DNA of 64,000 nucleotides from a virus: the IMG/VR virus record IMGVR_UViG_3300034104_004920, positions 33,278-97,277 of that record. One strand, given 5' to 3'. Every line of letters begins with the position of its first letter. The stretch's first letter is position 1. Under the pieces are notes generated by a model, which saw nothing but the letters and a program-made list of their open reading frames with translations, was not told the DNA's origin and did no database searches. The position numbers were made by a program, and so were the translations under genes. Shown here one piece after another: positions 17,516 to 26,505 of this stretch.

Positions 17516-17548
17516 AAATCCCCCACAGATCGTGGCTGAGGGGGATTT
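17516..17548 (-). terminator. intrinsic terminator
   Basis: Stem 17516-17524 with 17540-17548 (nine G:C-rich pairs) followed on the minus strand by a T-run. It ends the transcript of the gene at 17559. Confidence 0.85.
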
Positions 17549-17558
17549 TCAACAAATA

Positions 17559-18446
17559 TTAGCGGATGTTAGTATTTGTGTTTGTTGGGTTGGCGGTTAG
17601 TGTGCCGCTTCCAACGTTGATTGCTTCGTTGTTTGAACGAATGTTTTGAGCTAGACCCCACAACACATTGTAGAGCTGACCCCACTGTTGCTGCTGCTGC
17701 TGCTGTTGCTGCATCTGGTTGATGTTGTTTGTTGTTGTAACTTCAACACCACGAGTTGCTGAGCTTGTGTCAAGCTTTGCCTGTAGAGCAATAACTGCTG
17801 CATTAGCATCACTTAGCTGGCGATTTAGCGTGGCCTCATACTGTTGTGTGATTAGAGCACGAGTCTTTTCTCCGTCACTACTAATATCTTTACTCAGCTC
17901 ATAACGGTTTTCCATTACTTGTTGCTGTAGACCATTTAATTGCTGGGCCAGTACCATTGTGCCAGAGCTAACATTGTCCTTTACGCCTTGGATGGCGATT
18001 AGATTAGCGCTCGTGGCCGCATTAACTGCATTAGTTAGTTGACCTGTTTGTGTAGCATTAGAGGTCTCCGTAGTAGCTGTACCAAGAGCAACTGAACGGT
18101 TTATATCGCCAAGTGCTTGCATGATACTCATATTGGCTTGACTCTGTTCAGGCGGGCTTCTTAGAGCTGCACCTTCTGCACCATTTCCGAAAAGATTTCC
18201 GTTGTTGCGTAGAAGGCTTCCGAGGATAAGACCGCCAATTAGTCCGCCTCCGCCAGCGCCGAAAAGACCGTCGCCACCACCGCCACCCATAATCATACTT
18301 GGAGTTAATACTTCTGCCATTTCATTTTCCTTTTCAGTAATTTTATCAGCCAGTTTCTTGTAATAACGCTTAGCTGATTCTTCTAATTTTCTTACATCTG
18401 CTGCTATGCTGTCCATAGTAGCAGGTACAACTGCTTCTTCTGCCAT
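17559..18446 (-). CDS. Gly/Gln-rich virion-associated protein
   Basis: 295 residues from ATG 18446 with an aaggaagg RBS; the ORF is open to 18554 but that start has no RBS and precedes the promoter's start site. A helical N-terminus (IAADVRKLEESAKRYYKKLA), a glycine-rich hydrophobic stretch (GGGGDGLFGAGGGGLIGGLI), a long Ala/Gln/Asn coiled-coil region and a run of nine Gln follow. Similar glycine-loop plus coiled-coil proteins occur as virion proteins in large phages. Function unknown. Confidence 0.6.
   Translation of the reverse strand: MAEEAVVPATMDSIAADVRKLEESAKRYYKKLADKITEKENEMAEVLTPSMIMGGGGGDGLFGAGGGGLIGGLILGSLLRNNGNLFGNGAEGAALRSPPEQSQANMSIMQALGDINRSVALGTATTETSNATQTGQLTNAVNAATSANLIAIQGVKDNVSSGTMVLAQQLNGLQQQVMENRYELSKDISSDGEKTRALITQQYEATLNRQLSDANAAVIALQAKLDTSSATRGVEVTTTNNINQMQQQQQQQQQWGQLYNVLWGLAQNIRSNNEAINVGSGTLTANPTNTNTNIR
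17689..17711 (-). repeat. CAG/CAA trinucleotide repeat (poly-Gln)
   Basis: Tandem ctg/ttg triplets on the plus strand encode the poly-Gln run of the gene at 17559; a potential length-variable tract. Confidence 0.8.
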
Positions 18447-18525
18447 ATTTTCCTTCCTTTGTAAGTTTTGCAGGAAGTTCGTTTTGTTGATTTTTATATT
18501 TGTTATTTTACCACCAACTTTTAGT

Positions 18526-18554
18526 ATTATACTATTTTTGCTGGTAAAAAACAA
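18526..18554 (-). promoter_or_regulatory. sigma70-type promoter
   Basis: On the minus strand TTGTTT (18554-18549), 17 bp, TATAAT (18531-18526). It serves the gene starting at 18446 and lies just after the terminator of the ribonucleotide reductase gene. Confidence 0.8.
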
Positions 18555-18576
18555 TATGTAATTTTTTATGACAATA

Positions 18577-18610
18577 AAAAAAGCCTGCTAAATTTTTAGC
18601 AGGCTTTTTT
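18577..18610 (-). terminator. intrinsic terminator after ribonucleotide reductase
   Basis: Near-perfect A/T-flanked stem (about 18577-18590 with 18595-18608) with T-run on the minus strand; it ends the replication/nucleotide operon. Confidence 0.85.
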
Positions 18611-18611
18611 G

Positions 18612-20636
18612 TTAACGTATTGGACAAGCGCCAGTACTGCAGTCTTGATCTAGCAATTCATCGAAACTATTGCTGGTTTCGATATCTACTGGTAACAACT
18701 TACGAACATATTCTTCATATGCTTCTTTGGTTGTTACTTCTTGAGGCAGATAAGGATACCCTAAATCTTTAGCAGTCTTGCTTGGATCGTTACGGAATAA
18801 GAAACTTACGGCAACATAACTATCCCAGTTTTGGTATAGCCAGTTTACGATTTCTTCTGTTTCATCCACGCTGTAAGAAATTGTACAGCTCACATTTTGT
18901 TGACAGTAATTGTCCATCAACATCTTGTAAACCTCTAACTGCTGAACAGCTGAGTCTAGGTTTACTTCTTTGTTGTCGACTACATCAAACTCTACTCCGT
19001 CGTTTTTAACTGGAAATGTAATCAGTGTAGCACTGTCGTCGTAGGGATGGTTGAAAACATTATAGTTTGCACTACGTAGCTTTTCCACTAGTGGATCGTA
19101 CTTTGAAAAAGCAACATTGTTGAAAATGTACTTTCCAAGTGGCTTGTGCATTCCTTCCAGTGAATCATAGCACTTTGATTGTGTACCTTCTGGCTTCAAA
19201 GCTGTGATATTCTTTGGATAGGACAAGTCCAGTTCTTTAGCCATTTCGTACGCAGCGGCTGTAACAACACGCTCTAAACGTCGATAGTCATAAGCCTTCA
19301 TGTCATTGCGACCGGCTACACCCATCAAGCTAACACCACACAGCCGCAGGTGTTCGTTGTTTAAGTGCCAGCTTTCTTGTAGGATACCGTCTCTGAAATC
19401 TACAACAGTCTGACGGTAATTGGCGCGAGCAATAATTTTTGCTGCACGCAATAACCCCAAGTTGTCGTTTTTGAACTTCAACACATCAATACTGACCAGG
19501 TTGCAGAAGCCCTTATTTGGCAACAAGATCTCTGCACAAGGATTCATTCCAACTGCCCAAGGTGCACGAGCACGAAGTTGTTGGCCGTTGATTAGTCCAG
19601 GCTCACCATTACCACCCTTGTTGATCTTTTCAAACCAAGCAGTTAGTTCTTCGTAGCTGGGCTTTTTCCAGAAAATAATAGAATTATTACTCTGTGCACG
19701 ATGGTTATTGCCGTTTTCCCAAATGTTGTACTTTGCTTCTGCAAAGTCGTAGATCACTGGACTGTGATCATCCAACACAGCAATCTGTGCGCTCCGACGA
19801 GTGCTCAACACAGTACCCAACAGATTTACAATGTCTAAGATGTCGATTTCTGATAGTAATGAATCTGCCTTTGCATTTAAGATTTCATAGACCTTTGTGT
19901 AGGCTTTTGTCAAACCAACATCGCCCTGACTCAACCAGCCGTAGTTCTTTAAACGAACGCCAGGCTTGCGAATCTGTGAAAAGTCCAACACCAGCTTTTG
20001 GGCTGCAAACTTGCCGGCCAACAGTTTGCCAATACTCTTGGCCCATGCCTCAGCTGAGTCTCCGATTCTAATGGTCCAGGTCTTGGTAGTATTGTCCCAA
20101 GTCTCTGTATTGGTTTCGATTCCTTTATCGGTAGAATTATTACTGCGTACAATCTCCAGTTCTGGAATGTACTTTCGGAATCCGGTTAAGGAACCGCTAA
20201 CAGGACGGAAGCCTACTCCACAGCCCTGCAGTAGCAGCCAGAACACATCTACTACGTCGTATACAGTTTCCACATTTGTAAAGCTGCAATTAAACATACT
20301 GGCTTCACGACGACGAGCAATGTCTGTTCCACCCAACCACAGGGTACGACCCGCAACCGCTACCTTGCGATCGTGCAGTAGTGCCTTCAACTCTTGTAGT
20401 TCCGATTCTTCTTTTTCACTTAAAGCCACCCAGTCTTTTGACTCGCGTACAATGTTGTGAAGTGCAACGTCTGGAATTAGGTTGTGTGTTTTTGCTCGTT
20501 CCCACAAAAACCGTTGATGATTTACAACTCGTTCAACAGTTTGAGCCCAAGTCTCAAAAACTGTTCCCTCGTCGTTCAATGGACGGTTGTAGGTTCGTCG
20601 TGTAATTACTTGTGCTCTTGTACTAGGATTATTCAT
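18612..20636 (-). CDS. nrdJ: adenosylcobalamin-dependent ribonucleoside-triphosphate reductase (class II, monomeric)
   Basis: 674 residues, the size of monomeric class II RTPR. ASMFNCSFTN near 115 gives the first redox Cys; GMNPCAEILLPNKGFCNL near 362 holds the radical Cys with the Asn and Glu of the active site; the C-terminus DQDCSTGACPIR provides the CxxxxC pair that shuttles electrons. The enzyme reduces NTPs to dNTPs using coenzyme B12 and needs no oxygen or small subunit. The glutaredoxin at 24620 is a plausible reductant. It implies a B12-containing host. Confidence 0.93.
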   Translation of the reverse strand: MNNPSTRAQVITRRTYNRPLNDEGTVFETWAQTVERVVNHQRFLWERAKTHNLIPDVALHNIVRESKDWVALSEKEESELQELKALLHDRKVAVAGRTLWLGGTDIARRREASMFNCSFTNVETVYDVVDVFWLLLQGCGVGFRPVSGSLTGFRKYIPELEIVRSNNSTDKGIETNTETWDNTTKTWTIRIGDSAEAWAKSIGKLLAGKFAAQKLVLDFSQIRKPGVRLKNYGWLSQGDVGLTKAYTKVYEILNAKADSLLSEIDILDIVNLLGTVLSTRRSAQIAVLDDHSPVIYDFAEAKYNIWENGNNHRAQSNNSIIFWKKPSYEELTAWFEKINKGGNGEPGLINGQQLRARAPWAVGMNPCAEILLPNKGFCNLVSIDVLKFKNDNLGLLRAAKIIARANYRQTVVDFRDGILQESWHLNNEHLRLCGVSLMGVAGRNDMKAYDYRRLERVVTAAAYEMAKELDLSYPKNITALKPEGTQSKCYDSLEGMHKPLGKYIFNNVAFSKYDPLVEKLRSANYNVFNHPYDDSATLITFPVKNDGVEFDVVDNKEVNLDSAVQQLEVYKMLMDNYCQQNVSCTISYSVDETEEIVNWLYQNWDSYVAVSFLFRNDPSKTAKDLGYPYLPQEVTTKEAYEEYVRKLLPVDIETSNSFDELLDQDCSTGACPIR

Positions 20637-20946
20637 TTCTTGGTTTCCACAATTTGCTAAATTTTAATACATTTGGTACGTCTTGTCTTGGACACACCAC
20701 AATACAGCTTTTGACACCATCTAGTGTTTTGCTTTCATGTGCTAAATACACCAGTTCTAAAGCTGCGATCTTCTCAAATTCTTTTTTGTTTACTCTTACA
20801 ACACACTTTTTAAAGGAATTGTTTAGCCACAGATTGTAGTCTAGTATGTCCTTAAAAAGTAAATGCGCACCCAATACTGAGTGCGCAACAAGAGTCGGTG
20901 TTATAAAGTCTGGTACATCTTCTAACACCGCTATGTACAGTTTCAT
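20629..20946 (-). CDS. peptidyl-tRNA hydrolase II-like phage protein
   Basis: 105 residues. DVPDFITPTLVAHSVLGAHL and ESKTLDGVKSCIVVCPRQDV resemble small phage proteins related to the Pth2 fold, where the first block would include the catalytic region. If correct it would free tRNA from peptidyl-tRNA, which fits a phage with tmRNA and many tRNAs. The stop overlaps the RNR start. Assignment moderate. Confidence 0.45.
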   Translation of the reverse strand: MKLYIAVLEDVPDFITPTLVAHSVLGAHLLFKDILDYNLWLNNSFKKCVVRVNKKEFEKIAALELVYLAHESKTLDGVKSCIVVCPRQDVPNVLKFSKLWKPRNE

Positions 20947-21506
20947 TGCTTTCCAGTACTGCCAAATCCGCCAGCACCACGAGCTGTGTTATTCCACTGT
21001 TCTTCTGTGGAATAGTGATCTACTTTTATCATTGTATAGGGAACAGGCATTACAACCAATTGTACTACGCGTTCATTTTTTGGAATTATTACGCCATTTT
21101 CAAATTCGCCCACGTACATCAAGCTGGCCAAAATCTCTCCGCGATAATCAGAGTCGATTACGCCAACAGAATTGGTCATCACAATACTGTTTTTGCTGAG
21201 CGAACTGCGAGGAAATAACAGTCCTACATGGTCTTCTGGAATAATCGCTCTGACCCCAGTACCTACCAGTGTGCGCTTGTTTGGCTTTAAAACAACGTCT
21301 TCTTTAGACCTTAAATCAAATCCAGCACTTCCGTTTGTGCCTTTTTGAGGAATCAAGTCTCCGTGTTCTACTTTTACCACTAGTGGCATATAGGGCTTTG
21401 TAAATCTCATACCAGTACCGCTATCTGCATAACCGCTGTAGTAGTAGGTGTCTTTGTTTGTGTATTTAAACATGCCTTCATTTACACCGTCAAATTTAAT
21501 AGCCAT
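20943..21506 (-). CDS. dut: dUTP diphosphatase
   Basis: 187 residues with all five trimeric dUTPase motifs in order: AGFDLRS (about 61), PRSSLS (about 99), GVIDSDYRGEI (about 115), ERVVQLVV (about 146) and RGAGGFGSTG at the C-terminus. It hydrolyses dUTP to dUMP, which feeds the ThyX encoded at 41357, and keeps uracil out of DNA. About 40 extra N-terminal residues precede the core. Confidence 0.95.
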   Translation of the reverse strand: MAIKFDGVNEGMFKYTNKDTYYYSGYADSGTGMRFTKPYMPLVVKVEHGDLIPQKGTNGSAGFDLRSKEDVVLKPNKRTLVGTGVRAIIPEDHVGLLFPRSSLSKNSIVMTNSVGVIDSDYRGEILASLMYVGEFENGVIIPKNERVVQLVVMPVPYTMIKVDHYSTEEQWNNTARGAGGFGSTGKQ

Positions 21507-22347
21507 TGCTTTTTAATACCTCTTTAATAATGCTGCAGTTTGTTTCGCCCAATGCTTCGTCGCAAAATTCTAACAAATCCATCAGTTTATAGTTGTTTAG
21601 TAGTTGCGCGGCCCCAAAATCGTTAAGATTACTGATATACTTATAACGACTGCTAATGGGCATATTAGCAATAATATCGTAACAAGTTCCGTACTCTTTA
21701 ACAAGAGCTTGCGCTTTCTTAGGACCAATGCCAACAACACCAGGAATGTTGTCACCAGCATCACCCATAAGACACTTGATAGAGATATGGTCATCTGGAT
21801 CGTAGTCATAGTGAGTACTCCAGTTATCCCAAGTGACCTCTTTACGCGTTACGTAAGAGAACCTCATTACATCAGGTCTAATCAACAAATCCCAGTCTTT
21901 ATCGCTAGAGATCAGAACAATATTTTTGAAACCAAACTGCTTTTTGTGCTTTACCACATACGCAGCAATATCGTCGGCTTCACACTTGTCAAACCTAAAA
22001 ACAGGATATTTGTTTTTGTTTTGATAGTCTTCTATTGTTCTGTTGAACTCGTTAAAGAACATTTCAAATGCTTTACGTTCTTCTTCGGTTTGAGTTTCAA
22101 ACTTGTCTTTGCGATTTTGCTTGTAGGTTGGTAGCAGATTCTTTCTGTAGCTGCTGCTACCACTATCACAAGCCAAGATTACTTTGGATGCTTTGTAAGA
22201 CCTTTTTAGACTTTCTACTGTTTTTTGATATTCGTCTAGAAACTCAGCTGCTCCGCTGTGCTTCCAACGAAATCCCAAATTTAAGCAGTCTACAATCATT
22301 ACCGTAGATTCTGCTTCTTGTGTTAAATTGTTAAATGTTTTGCTCAT
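21496..22347 (-). CDS. FLAP/5'-3' exonuclease (RNase H-like)
   Basis: 283 residues of the FEN/PIN superfamily: MIVDCLNLGFRWK near 17 gives the first metal Asp, CEADDIAAYV near 124 the acidic pair, SSDKDWDLLI near 147 more, and GDAGDNIPGVVGIGPKKA near 195 the helix-3-turn-helix DNA-binding motif. T4 RNase H-type enzymes remove RNA primers from lagging-strand fragments. A promoter places the transcript start at or next to the ATG, so it may be leaderless. Confidence 0.9.
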   Translation of the reverse strand: MSKTFNNLTQEAESTVMIVDCLNLGFRWKHSGAAEFLDEYQKTVESLKRSYKASKVILACDSGSSSYRKNLLPTYKQNRKDKFETQTEEERKAFEMFFNEFNRTIEDYQNKNKYPVFRFDKCEADDIAAYVVKHKKQFGFKNIVLISSDKDWDLLIRPDVMRFSYVTRKEVTWDNWSTHYDYDPDDHISIKCLMGDAGDNIPGVVGIGPKKAQALVKEYGTCYDIIANMPISSRYKYISNLNDFGAAQLLNNYKLMDLLEFCDEALGETNCSIIKEVLKSNGY

Positions 22348-22353
22348 TTATAA

Positions 22354-22382
22354 ATTATATAGTATTGTGGTATTTTTATCAA
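22354..22382 (-). promoter_or_regulatory. sigma70-type promoter predicting a leaderless mRNA
   Basis: Minus-strand TTGATA (22382-22377), 17 bp, TATAAT (22359-22354). Only six bases separate the -10 from the ATG at 22347, so transcription should begin at the start codon. Confidence 0.75.
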
Positions 22383-22831
22383 GTCACAAATTTGGGATTT
22401 GTGTGGGTTATCCAGTCTTCTAGTATCGACACAAAAAACTGATGCGGATCTCTGGAAATATAAACAAAGTTATAGTCTACATCAGGAAAGTCTTCAAACC
22501 CAACAAAGATCTTGCTGCGATCGTGTTTGAATAACAACAGTGGCTTTTTATTTACTTGAACGGCCTGTCTAACAGCTTGAGACCACCAATCGATTATAGT
22601 AGGATTTTTACTTGTTAGTATTTCCGACGTCAAATGATCTTCTTTGTAGTGTTTGCATTCTACACAGAATAAGTTGGTAACTCCAGGCACGTATAGATCC
22701 CCCTTTAATAGATGTTTAGGGTCTAGTGCCCCGCTGCCTGGAGTTCTTTGCCAGCCCAAGCCCGTTAGGGCTTTGAGCTTGTCTTTTATTAGTGTTTCTG
22801 CTCTTGAACCTTTGTCTCTGCTGTCAACCAT
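22379..22831 (-). CDS. PD-(D/E)XK nuclease, Holliday-junction-resolvase type
   Basis: 150 residues. RAETLIKDKL near 10, GWQRTPGSGA near 26, GDLYV near 44 and FCVECKHYKE near 55 form the E...GSG...D...ExK core of Hjc/archaeal-type resolvases and related nucleases. It could resolve recombination intermediates or trim DNA before packaging. It overlaps the Rad50-like gene by 8 bp, consistent with a recombination role. Confidence 0.8.
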   Translation of the reverse strand: MVDSRDKGSRAETLIKDKLKALTGLGWQRTPGSGALDPKHLLKGDLYVPGVTNLFCVECKHYKEDHLTSEILTSKNPTIIDWWSQAVRQAVQVNKKPLLLFKHDRSKIFVGFEDFPDVDYNFVYISRDPHQFFVSILEDWITHTNPKFVT

Positions 22832-24623
22832 TCTCTATCCTTGATATATTCTTTGTTTTTACAACATGAATCTTTTCTAACAAAGGATGAGAAAATCCGT
22901 GAGAGATAATAAAAGTGTTCAAGTAAGGTTCTTGTAACAACACTTCTATTAGCTTTTCTTTGCCTTCTAGGTCTAGATTCTCAATTGTTTCGTCTAAAAT
23001 CAACACATTGATTCGTGTATTGCTAATGCCCTGCATCAATTTGCGAATTCCCAACAGTGCAGCTGCATTTACTCGTGCACGCTCACCACTGCTTAACGCA
23101 GTCATTTCTATGTCTTTGCCGTTGTCTGTTACTACAACGTTCAATTTGTCACTGTCGTTGATTTTAAAGCTGAGCTGAAACCTTCCATCACTCAATGTAC
23201 TCAAGTAACGGTTGATTAAGTCTTCTAAGTCTTTTACCAAACACTCTATCTTGTACGCAATCAATCCAGTACTGCTAAAAGTTTTTGTTAAAACGCCGAT
23301 TTTGGAGATTTTATCTTCTAACAGCTTTTTGGACTCAAACAGTTCCAACAACTCTTTGTTGTGTTCTACTAGCTGTTCTTTTATTAACACCACTCTTGCA
23401 TTGTGAGCCAATACTTCGTTGTTTGTTTTTGTGGCTACTGCAATAGAGGCTTCAATATCTTTTATTTTGGCACTATTGACAGCTATTTCTTTTTCTAGTT
23501 CTTTTTGATCTGTTGTTGTCTTTTCCATTGTTGGATCGTACAGATTGTAGTATTCTTCATACTGCTTTTTAGAACGCTCTTTACGTTCCCACTCTGAAAC
23601 GTCCTTGTAAAAACTAGAAATAACTTCTTCAAGAATTTTGGACTTGTTTAGTCCGGTCTCACAGATTTCATTGTGTTCTTGTACCAGTTCGTTGATCTTG
23701 GTCTGATCAATCTTCTGCAAACAGGTCGGACAAGAAGACCCTAACTTGTTCATTTTTAGTATAAAAGCAGAACTGTCTTTTACTGCTTTATCGTGTTCTG
23801 CTTTTTCAGTAATCAGTGTGTTGACTAGTAGCTTCGGCTTTTCACCCGGTAGTTCAACAATTATGGAATCTAATAACTCTTTGTATTTGTTGTTTTGAAC
23901 TACACGCTTGTTGAGCTTTTCTAAGTTTCTCAGCCTGTCCAACAATACAGCATTCTTTTCTTCCAAGTCTTTTGGGTAATTCAACACCTCTACTAACGCT
24001 TTTTGTTCTTGTGGCTCTTTGGAGTACTTTTTGATCAAACTATCTGTTGTGTTTATTTTGGTGTTTATAACAGCCAGGTTCTTGTCTAGACTCTTTAATT
24101 CTTCTTTAAAGTACTCGCCAATCTCAACGTACTTGTTCAAATTCAACAAATCAATCAAGAACTTTTTGCGATTTGTGTCAGTTGCTGTTAAAAACTCTAA
24201 ACTTGCAGCACTGCTTTGGTATACAATCTGACAAAACGTTTTGTGATCGTATCCTATCAAACCCTCTATTGCTTTAAATGTGGCCGTTGCAGTGTGGCTA
24301 GAAATGTCTGCGTTATCTTTTAACAACACAACTGTTTGAGTAGCGCCTCTAACAGTTTTTATGTTGTAAACACTGTTGTCTTTTTCAAACTCCAGTTCAA
24401 TAGAGTACGTCTTTGCTTTGGAGTTGCGGTTTAAGATATCGGCTTTTTTAATGTTTTTGCTGTTTTTGTTGTACAACACTTCTTCTAGTATAAGTGCTAT
24501 ACTACTCTTTCCGTGGCCGTTAAATCCTACAATCTGCGTTAAGGGGCTGTTATCAAAATTAATAGAGTTATTTTCTCCATAAGAAAAAACATTGCTCCAA
24601 CTCATCTTTTTTAGTTTAATCAT
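22824..24623 (-). CDS. SbcC/Rad50-like recombination ATPase (T4 gp46-like)
   Basis: 599 residues: Walker A GFNGHGKSS near 34, long coiled coils, a zinc hook SSCPTCLQKI near 296, ABC signature SSGERARVNA near 510 and Walker B NVLILDETIENLD near 541. With the Mre11-like protein at 24852 it forms the nuclease complex that resects DNA ends for recombination-dependent replication. A glutaredoxin gene sits between the two subunits. Confidence 0.92.
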   Translation of the reverse strand: MIKLKKMSWSNVFSYGENNSINFDNSPLTQIVGFNGHGKSSIALILEEVLYNKNSKNIKKADILNRNSKAKTYSIELEFEKDNSVYNIKTVRGATQTVVLLKDNADISSHTATATFKAIEGLIGYDHKTFCQIVYQSSAASLEFLTATDTNRKKFLIDLLNLNKYVEIGEYFKEELKSLDKNLAVINTKINTTDSLIKKYSKEPQEQKALVEVLNYPKDLEEKNAVLLDRLRNLEKLNKRVVQNNKYKELLDSIIVELPGEKPKLLVNTLITEKAEHDKAVKDSSAFILKMNKLGSSCPTCLQKIDQTKINELVQEHNEICETGLNKSKILEEVISSFYKDVSEWERKERSKKQYEEYYNLYDPTMEKTTTDQKELEKEIAVNSAKIKDIEASIAVATKTNNEVLAHNARVVLIKEQLVEHNKELLELFESKKLLEDKISKIGVLTKTFSSTGLIAYKIECLVKDLEDLINRYLSTLSDGRFQLSFKINDSDKLNVVVTDNGKDIEMTALSSGERARVNAAALLGIRKLMQGISNTRINVLILDETIENLDLEGKEKLIEVLLQEPYLNTFIISHGFSHPLLEKIHVVKTKNISRIENG

Positions 24624-24868
24624 TTCTTAGTCATAAAGTAAAGTTCTAGCCCTCCAAGACCACCAACGTGTTCGCCTTCAATAAAAATCTGAGGCACACT
24701 TCGTGCATTTGGTAGTACCTCAAACAAATCTTTTTTAGTCCAAGTGCTTTCGCCGATCAGTCTGTAGTCTACCACATAGTTCATGCTTTCTAATATTGCT
24801 TTTGCTTTTTTGCATGCAACACAGTTTGTTTGACCCCAAACTACAGCGGTTTTACCATTTTGATTCAT
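24620..24868 (-). CDS. glutaredoxin/thioredoxin-like protein
   Basis: 82 residues: strand AVVWGQTNCVACKKAKAIL with the redox motif CVAC near 16-19, cis-Pro block SVPQIFIEGEHVGG near 56-69. The family donates electrons to ribonucleotide reductase, present at 18612. ATG overlaps the stop of the Mre11-like gene region (24852). Confidence 0.88.
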   Translation of the reverse strand: MNQNGKTAVVWGQTNCVACKKAKAILESMNYVVDYRLIGESTWTKKDLFEVLPNARSVPQIFIEGEHVGGLGGLELYFMTKK

Positions 24869-25817
24869 GATTTTTAAACTCCTCTATTACAGAACCCACA
24901 ACTTCTTCGTTTAATCCAAGTGCGTATGTTAAGTACTCCTCCACTTCTTGTTGCAGTGTCATATTGGAGTCTAAAATAAGTGTTAGGTCATTTACTGTTT
25001 TTACTAACTTTTTGTCTACGAGTTCGCTGTCTTCTATGTTTATCAACTCAGAAAGATTGCCTTCTACTTCATAAACAACATGATCAAAAGTACCTGGCGT
25101 CATTTCTTCACCGGCTCTAACCGTTTTACGAATTAATTGAGGTAAATTCAATTTGTGCCAAGTATGTGTTAAGTCCTCTGTGTCTAACACTACTACACCA
25201 GTTTCTATGGTATTACGGTGAAAGCTTGTAGAAAGTGGACTACCGGGATAGACAATATTACGCTGACTATTACTATAACTGTGTAGATCGCCGGCAAGAA
25301 CCACCTGCCATCTGGAGAAAATATCGAGATCAACTTCTGCTTTAACATGGGGCGGAATATCTCCTCGGACATGAGTACACAATATACGATTGTGTAGGCT
25401 GTGAAAAGCGTTGTCTTGCTCTTTTTCGTATTCCTTTAACTTGTTGTAAGGAATAATATCGATTGGTAGAACTGGATGTGACCAGTAGTCGTCTACGACT
25501 GTCACTAATTTATTGACTTTGTTTGTGACCGCTTTTAGGCTGGTCAAGAATGTTGTGTTCTTTTTAACAGCTTCGTGATTTCCGCTGTAGATAAAAGTAG
25601 GAACCTTGCAACTGGCAACAAAATTAAAGTAGATTTCTAACTCGTCCATGTTGGGCAGTTTGTCGAATACATCACCACCAACAATAAACAAGTCACAACC
25701 TTCTTGCAAGTCCCATAGCTGATCCAACAACATTTCGTAGCGGTTTAGGGTCCAGGTAACTGGAACATTCTTTTGACCGATCTTTATGTGTATGTCTGCT
25801 GTGAATAGTAATTTCAT
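24852..25817 (-). CDS. SbcD/Mre11-like nuclease (T4 gp47-like)
   Basis: 321 residues of calcineurin-like phosphoesterase: LLFTADIHIKIG (metal D/H) at the start, VGGDVFDKLP near 46, YSGNHEAV near 77, CTHVRGD near 150 and LAGDLHSYS near 175. Partner of the ATPase at 22824. It opens an operon following a terminator and probably makes recombination substrates. Confidence 0.92.
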   Translation of the reverse strand: MKLLFTADIHIKIGQKNVPVTWTLNRYEMLLDQLWDLQEGCDLFIVGGDVFDKLPNMDELEIYFNFVASCKVPTFIYSGNHEAVKKNTTFLTSLKAVTNKVNKLVTVVDDYWSHPVLPIDIIPYNKLKEYEKEQDNAFHSLHNRILCTHVRGDIPPHVKAEVDLDIFSRWQVVLAGDLHSYSNSQRNIVYPGSPLSTSFHRNTIETGVVVLDTEDLTHTWHKLNLPQLIRKTVRAGEEMTPGTFDHVVYEVEGNLSELINIEDSELVDKKLVKTVNDLTLILDSNMTLQQEVEEYLTYALGLNEEVVGSVIEEFKNHESKW

Positions 25818-25829
25818 AGTTTTTATAGT

Positions 25830-25867
25830 AAAAGAAGCCCCTAGGCTTTAGGCTTAGGGGCTTCTTT
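25830..25867 (-). terminator. intrinsic terminator after ssDNA-binding protein gene
   Basis: Stem about 25832-25846 with 25852-25866, GC-rich with T-tail on the minus strand; separates the ssb gene from the gp47-like gene and may set a higher level for the former. Confidence 0.85.
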
Positions 25868-25869
25868 GT

Positions 25870-26505
25870 TTATAGATCTTTGACTGATTCTTTGTCTACT
25901 GTTGCAGGAACTTCTTCGTCCGCACCACTAGCAAACTTTTCTAGAAGTGCTAGTACGTCGTCGGGTGTTGGACGTGGATACTTTGCGTCAATGTTTTCCG
26001 CTGCGTCCGCAAGAGCTTGTTCGTCCTTTGACAGAGCCCTGCGCTTGCACTTCAAAACTGCAAGAGTGTATTCTACATTGAAAGGTAGAGGGCCAGTCTT
26101 GGCTCGCTTGAATACTACGTCCCAACCAGTATCGTAATCAGTAGGATCGCCCAGGTCTTCTGCAGCAGTTAGAATCTGCTCGAACAGCTTCTTTTTAAGA
26201 TTCAATACCTTGACCTTGCCGTCCTTTGGATCAATACAGTTGATGCTGTAAGACCAAGAGCACTTGGCTTCTGGATAAAACGTTGGTACGTGATCTGTTT
26301 CTTTGTTTGTGAACTTTTCCTTGTCACGATCAAAAGCCAAGCACTCTACGGGAATATCCTTGTTGTTGCTTCCCTTTAGCCAGTAAACATACCGTGGCAG
26401 TACTCCGCCAATTAGTCGTACTACGTTCTCGCCGTCTTTGTACTCGTATGCTTCTACTGACTTCTTTACTGCCTTGCCTTTTGTTTCGTTAAACTTTAGT
26501 GCCAT
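25870..26505 (-). CDS. single-stranded DNA-binding protein (gp32-like)
   Basis: 211 residues. ENVVRLIGGVLPRYVYWLKG, a CLAFDRDKEKF segment and a Cys/aromatic block CSWSYSINCIDP suit an OB-fold binder; the end (SGADEEVPATVDKESVKDL) is the acidic tail used for protein contacts. A cgagga RBS precedes ATG and an intrinsic terminator follows, as expected for an abundant protein. Called from context and layout; sequence similarity to T4 gp32 is weak by eye. Confidence 0.7.
   Translation of the reverse strand: MALKFNETKGKAVKKSVEAYEYKDGENVVRLIGGVLPRYVYWLKGSNNKDIPVECLAFDRDKEKFTNKETDHVPTFYPEAKCSWSYSINCIDPKDGKVKVLNLKKKLFEQILTAAEDLGDPTDYDTGWDVVFKRAKTGPLPFNVEYTLAVLKCKRRALSKDEQALADAAENIDAKYPRPTPDDVLALLEKFASGADEEVPATVDKESVKDL

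Noticed and set aside
19420-20605. Several plus-strand ORFs opposite the ribonucleotide reductase
   Set aside because: They lie opposite a full-length conserved enzyme and show no start signals.
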